NCBI RefSeq assembly: GCF_041146395.1
Contig: NC_090989.1
Span: forward strand, 222,860,843-222,924,842
Length of the DNA: 64,000 nt
DNA from: Eulemur rufifrons
Lineage: Eukaryota > Chordata > Mammalia > Primates > Lemuridae
Direction: 5' to 3'
Shown here: positions 61,680-64,000 of the stretch, in pieces
Numbering within the stretch: position 1 is the first letter of the stretch
Layout of the letters: each line of letters begins with the position of its first letter
Notes under the pieces: model-generated
What the model saw: only the letters and a program-made list of their open reading frames with translations
Told to the model about the DNA's origin: nothing
The model's database searches: none
Translations under genes and position numbers: made by a program

Positions 61680-62769
61680 TTTTTTTTTTTAAATTTCAGC
61701 TCATTATGGGGGTACAAAAGTTCAGGTTATATATATTGCCCATGCCTCCCCATCCCCCCGAGTCTGAGCTTCAAGTGTGTCCATTCCCTAGACAGTGCAC
61801 ATCACACTCATGATGTACGTATGCACCCATCCCCTCCCCCCACTCCCATCCCCCTCCAGTCAGAACTTCAAGCATGTCCATTCCCCAGGCAGTGCGCATC
61901 GCACTCATCAAGTAGGTATACACCCAACTCTTCCCCCCAGCCCCCACCTCTGTCCGATACCCAATTGGTGTTATTCCCAAATGTGCACTCAGGGAAATCA
62001 GTTTGCTGGTGAGTACATGTAGTGCTTTTTTTCCATTCTTGGAATACTTCACTTAATAGAATGGGTTCCAACTCTCTCCAGGAGAACCAAAGAGATGCCA
62101 TATCGCCATTATTTCTAATAGCTGAGTAATATTCCATGGTATACATATACCACATTTTGCTAATGCATTCATGAATTGATGGGCATTTGGGTTATTTCCA
62201 CATCTTTGAAATTGTGAATTGTGCTGCTATAAACATTCGGGTGCAGCTGTCTTTTTTATAGAATGACTTTTGTTCTTCTGGGTAGATGCCCAATAATGGG
62301 ATTGCTGGATCAAATGGTAGGTGTACTTGAATCTGTTTAAGGTATCTCCGGTTGCACTAGTTTACAATCCCACCAGCAGTGTATGAGTGTTCCCGTCTCT
62401 CCGCATCCATGCCAACATGTATTGTTTTGGGACTTTTTGATAAAGGCCATTCTCACTGGAGTTAAGTGATATCTCATTGTGGTTTTGATTTGCATTTCCC
62501 TGATGATTAGAGATGTTGAACATTTTTTCATATGTTTGTTAGCCATTTTTGTATCTTCTTTTGAAAAATGTCTATTCATGTCCTTTGCCCACTTTTTGAT
62601 AGGGTTGTTCGATTTTTTCTTACTGATTTTCCTGAGTTCCAAATAGATTCTTGTTATCAGTCCTTTATCTGATGTGTAGTATGCAAAAATTTTTTCCCAT
62701 TCTGTAGGTTGTCTGTTTACTCTCGTGACTGTTTCTTTGGCTGTGCAGAAGCTTTTTAATTTGATCAGG
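61680..62769 (-). mobile_element. 5'-truncated L1, antisense (same strand as CFAP95)
   Basis: T11 tract then a C-rich 3' UTR with a tandem duplication, followed by ORF2 C-terminal blocks in antisense ('ctgagtaatattccatggtatacatataccac', 'gatgcccaataatgggattgctggatcaaatggtagg'). It ends at 'ttaatttgatcagg' near 62769. A ~27-bp deletion relative to the 27521-28596 copy lies near 62347. The 175-codon frame at 61485-62012 runs into its C-rich 3' UTR complement and is not a gene. Confidence 0.92.
61760..61925. repeat. Tandem duplication within an L1 3' UTR
   Basis: Two copies of a ~100-bp unit: 'gagcttcaagtgtgtccattccctagacagtgcacatcacactcatgatgtacgtatgc' (61766-61826) and 'gaacttcaagcatgtccattccccaggcagtgcgcatcgcactcatcaagtaggtatac' (61863-61921). 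The related L1 at 27521-28596 has only one. Confidence 0.85.
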
Positions 62770-62989
62770 ATAAAATGACACTGTTGTTTCTTACTCCACT
62801 GTATACCCAGTCCTCATCCAATTTTTTCCCATCTTCTGGTAGGCTAGTCTTTGGTTATAATTATTCTTATTTGGTTTCATCCTTTTTCTTTAGGATCTTT
62901 TGTTTGTGATAGTTTTATTTTTCAAGGTCATTTTCAGTTGTAGGCCTGCCTTCTGGAACATCAGTAACTCTGTCTAATTTAATATTATA
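62770..62989. other. Unique intronic DNA
   Basis: May be part of the same ancient fossil suggested next, but is not recognisable alone. Confidence 0.4.
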
Positions 62990-63060
62990 AGGTAATTTGA
63001 AAACACAGTCTCAATTCCTTCATCCAGATCATCCATAAAAATGCATAATGGGTTATGTTT
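62990..63060 (-). repeat. Possible CR1/L3-like LINE fossil (RT region)
   Basis: On the minus strand one frame reads FMDDLDEGIETVF, similar to the FINDLDEGIE stretch found just before FADD in CR1/L3-type reverse transcriptases. The flanks are too decayed to extend the match with confidence. Confidence 0.4.
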
Positions 63061-64000
63061 CCTGGCCAAATCAGTCACTGCAAACTAACCTTGTGTCCAC
63101 CATTAAAGATAGCTATTAGCCACCTGGCATTAGTACAGCAAAGACCATTCTTCCCTAGTACTCCTATAAGTATGCTCATTTTGGCATTCCATTTACTCTT
63201 AAAAAGGTATTTGAGGCAGCAAGCTTATTTATGTGAATGTCACGTTGGATGGAATGAAAGTAGATATAAAAGTAAACTGCTGTGATATTTTGTCTCCCTA
63301 TTTTTGGTATACATCATGAATAAAAGTCTTTACCACTCATATGCACTCGACTGAAGACCTGCCTTTCACTAATAAGGTTGTCTTCTAAGCACACATGCAG
63401 AGGGTGTGGGAGGAGAATAAAAAGTTCCCTGCAGCCAAACCCACCTTATCTACCCTGGAGACCAGTAGGGGGGACGGGCTTCTCAGACAGAGCCCCTCAT
63501 TTATTTCCTTCACTAAATTTCAAAGATTTTATTTCTGTTGTATATTCCCCCACCCCGTGATTGCATCACAAACAAAAGTAATTGGCAAAAGTAGCTATAT
63601 TAAATATGTAACTAGTGGGATATATTTTTGTTATATATTTAAGAAACATTTACTACTCCTACTTATTTGATAAAATTTTAGGAGGGAAAAGTTTTTGTAA
63701 CAAATATAGGTATCAATAGAACACGAGACTCTTAACTACAGGAAGAGTCATGGGAAGTACAAAGAAGTTTAAGCTGTGGGTAAAAATATATCTATATCAT
63801 TAATGAATCCAGTCAACATAGTAAGGTTTGATTACAAAGAAAAATATGGAGATCTATGCGAACAAACATTTCGCAAAATAAGCTGATATTTAAAGATTAA
63901 TAGCACACAAATTTTAGTTATGGCCAGTATCAAAAACCAAGCAATATGATATTAAACATTAGCTATTGGTATGTTTTTTTCTTCCTAATGCACAAATTTT
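63061..64000. other. Unique intronic AT-rich DNA
   Basis: No gene, exon or repeat recognised to the end of the window. A short C-rich/GC-richer patch lies at 63400-63560. Confidence 0.45.

Noticed and set aside
61485..62012. 175-codon plus-strand open frame
   Set aside because: The second half is the complement of a C-rich L1 3' UTR and its tandem duplication, so the length comes from low-complexity sequence.

Overview
This window looks like nuclear DNA from a strepsirrhine primate, most likely a lemur. It carries 7SL-derived Alu SINEs of the lemur type, which have an extended AT-rich linker between the two arms and 'AGCACTCTGGGAGG' in the left arm. It also carries L1s with a distinctive C-rich 3' UTR, and the usual mammalian fossil layers (MIR, L2, MaLR/MLT1, ERV LTRs, hAT and Tigger elements). 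There is no prokaryotic signal: no operons, no Shine-Dalgarno sites, no CRISPR. Nearly all ATG-initiated open frames are chance frames or decayed LINE ORF2 pieces.

The one protein-coding segment I can support is a terminal exon on the minus strand at 51258-51440. It has no ATG of its own. A pyrimidine-rich splice acceptor is followed by 60 sense codons, a TAA stop, and an AATAAA signal 73 nt after the stop. I recognise the peptide (it contains [12 protein letters not shown] and ends GPIVPF) as the C-terminus of CFAP95 (formerly C9orf135), a ciliary/flagellar axonemal protein. On this reading 51441-64000 is the last intron of CFAP95, and positions below about 51160 are the gene's 3' flank.

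Layout. 1-12 kb: solo LTRs, an old L1 piece, a CpG-richer unexplained block (1.4-2.05 kb), L2 and MIR copies, a hAT element nested in a MIR, and an antisense LTR nested in an old repeat. 12-21 kb: mostly unique AT-rich DNA with a tRNA-Glu-derived pseudogene that keeps a 3' CCA, a lemur Alu, a probable decayed ERV, a Tigger element and MIRs. 21-29 kb: a 5'-truncated L1 with target duplications, then a ~6 kb ancient antisense L1M that was later hit by two Alus and a younger L1. 29-41 kb: unique DNA with MIR, L2, MLT1, Alu and ancient L1 3' ends. 41-44 kb: an old repeat split by an ERV with two related LTRs and a tRNA-Lys-like primer-binding site. 44-51 kb: unique DNA, an L1M piece, two Alus and an MLT1. 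51-64 kb: the CFAP95 terminal exon and its last intron, which holds L1s in both orientations, a young Alu, Tigger and LTR elements, and a possible CR1/L3-like fossil.

I found no previously undescribed multi-gene system. The points most worth following are the CFAP95 exon, the young direct-repeat Alu pair that brackets it, the CCA-bearing tRNA-Glu pseudogene, the nested ERV with a Lys-type primer site, and the unexplained CpG-richer block near 1.4-2.05 kb. Repeat family names come from recall of consensus sequences, not from a database search.
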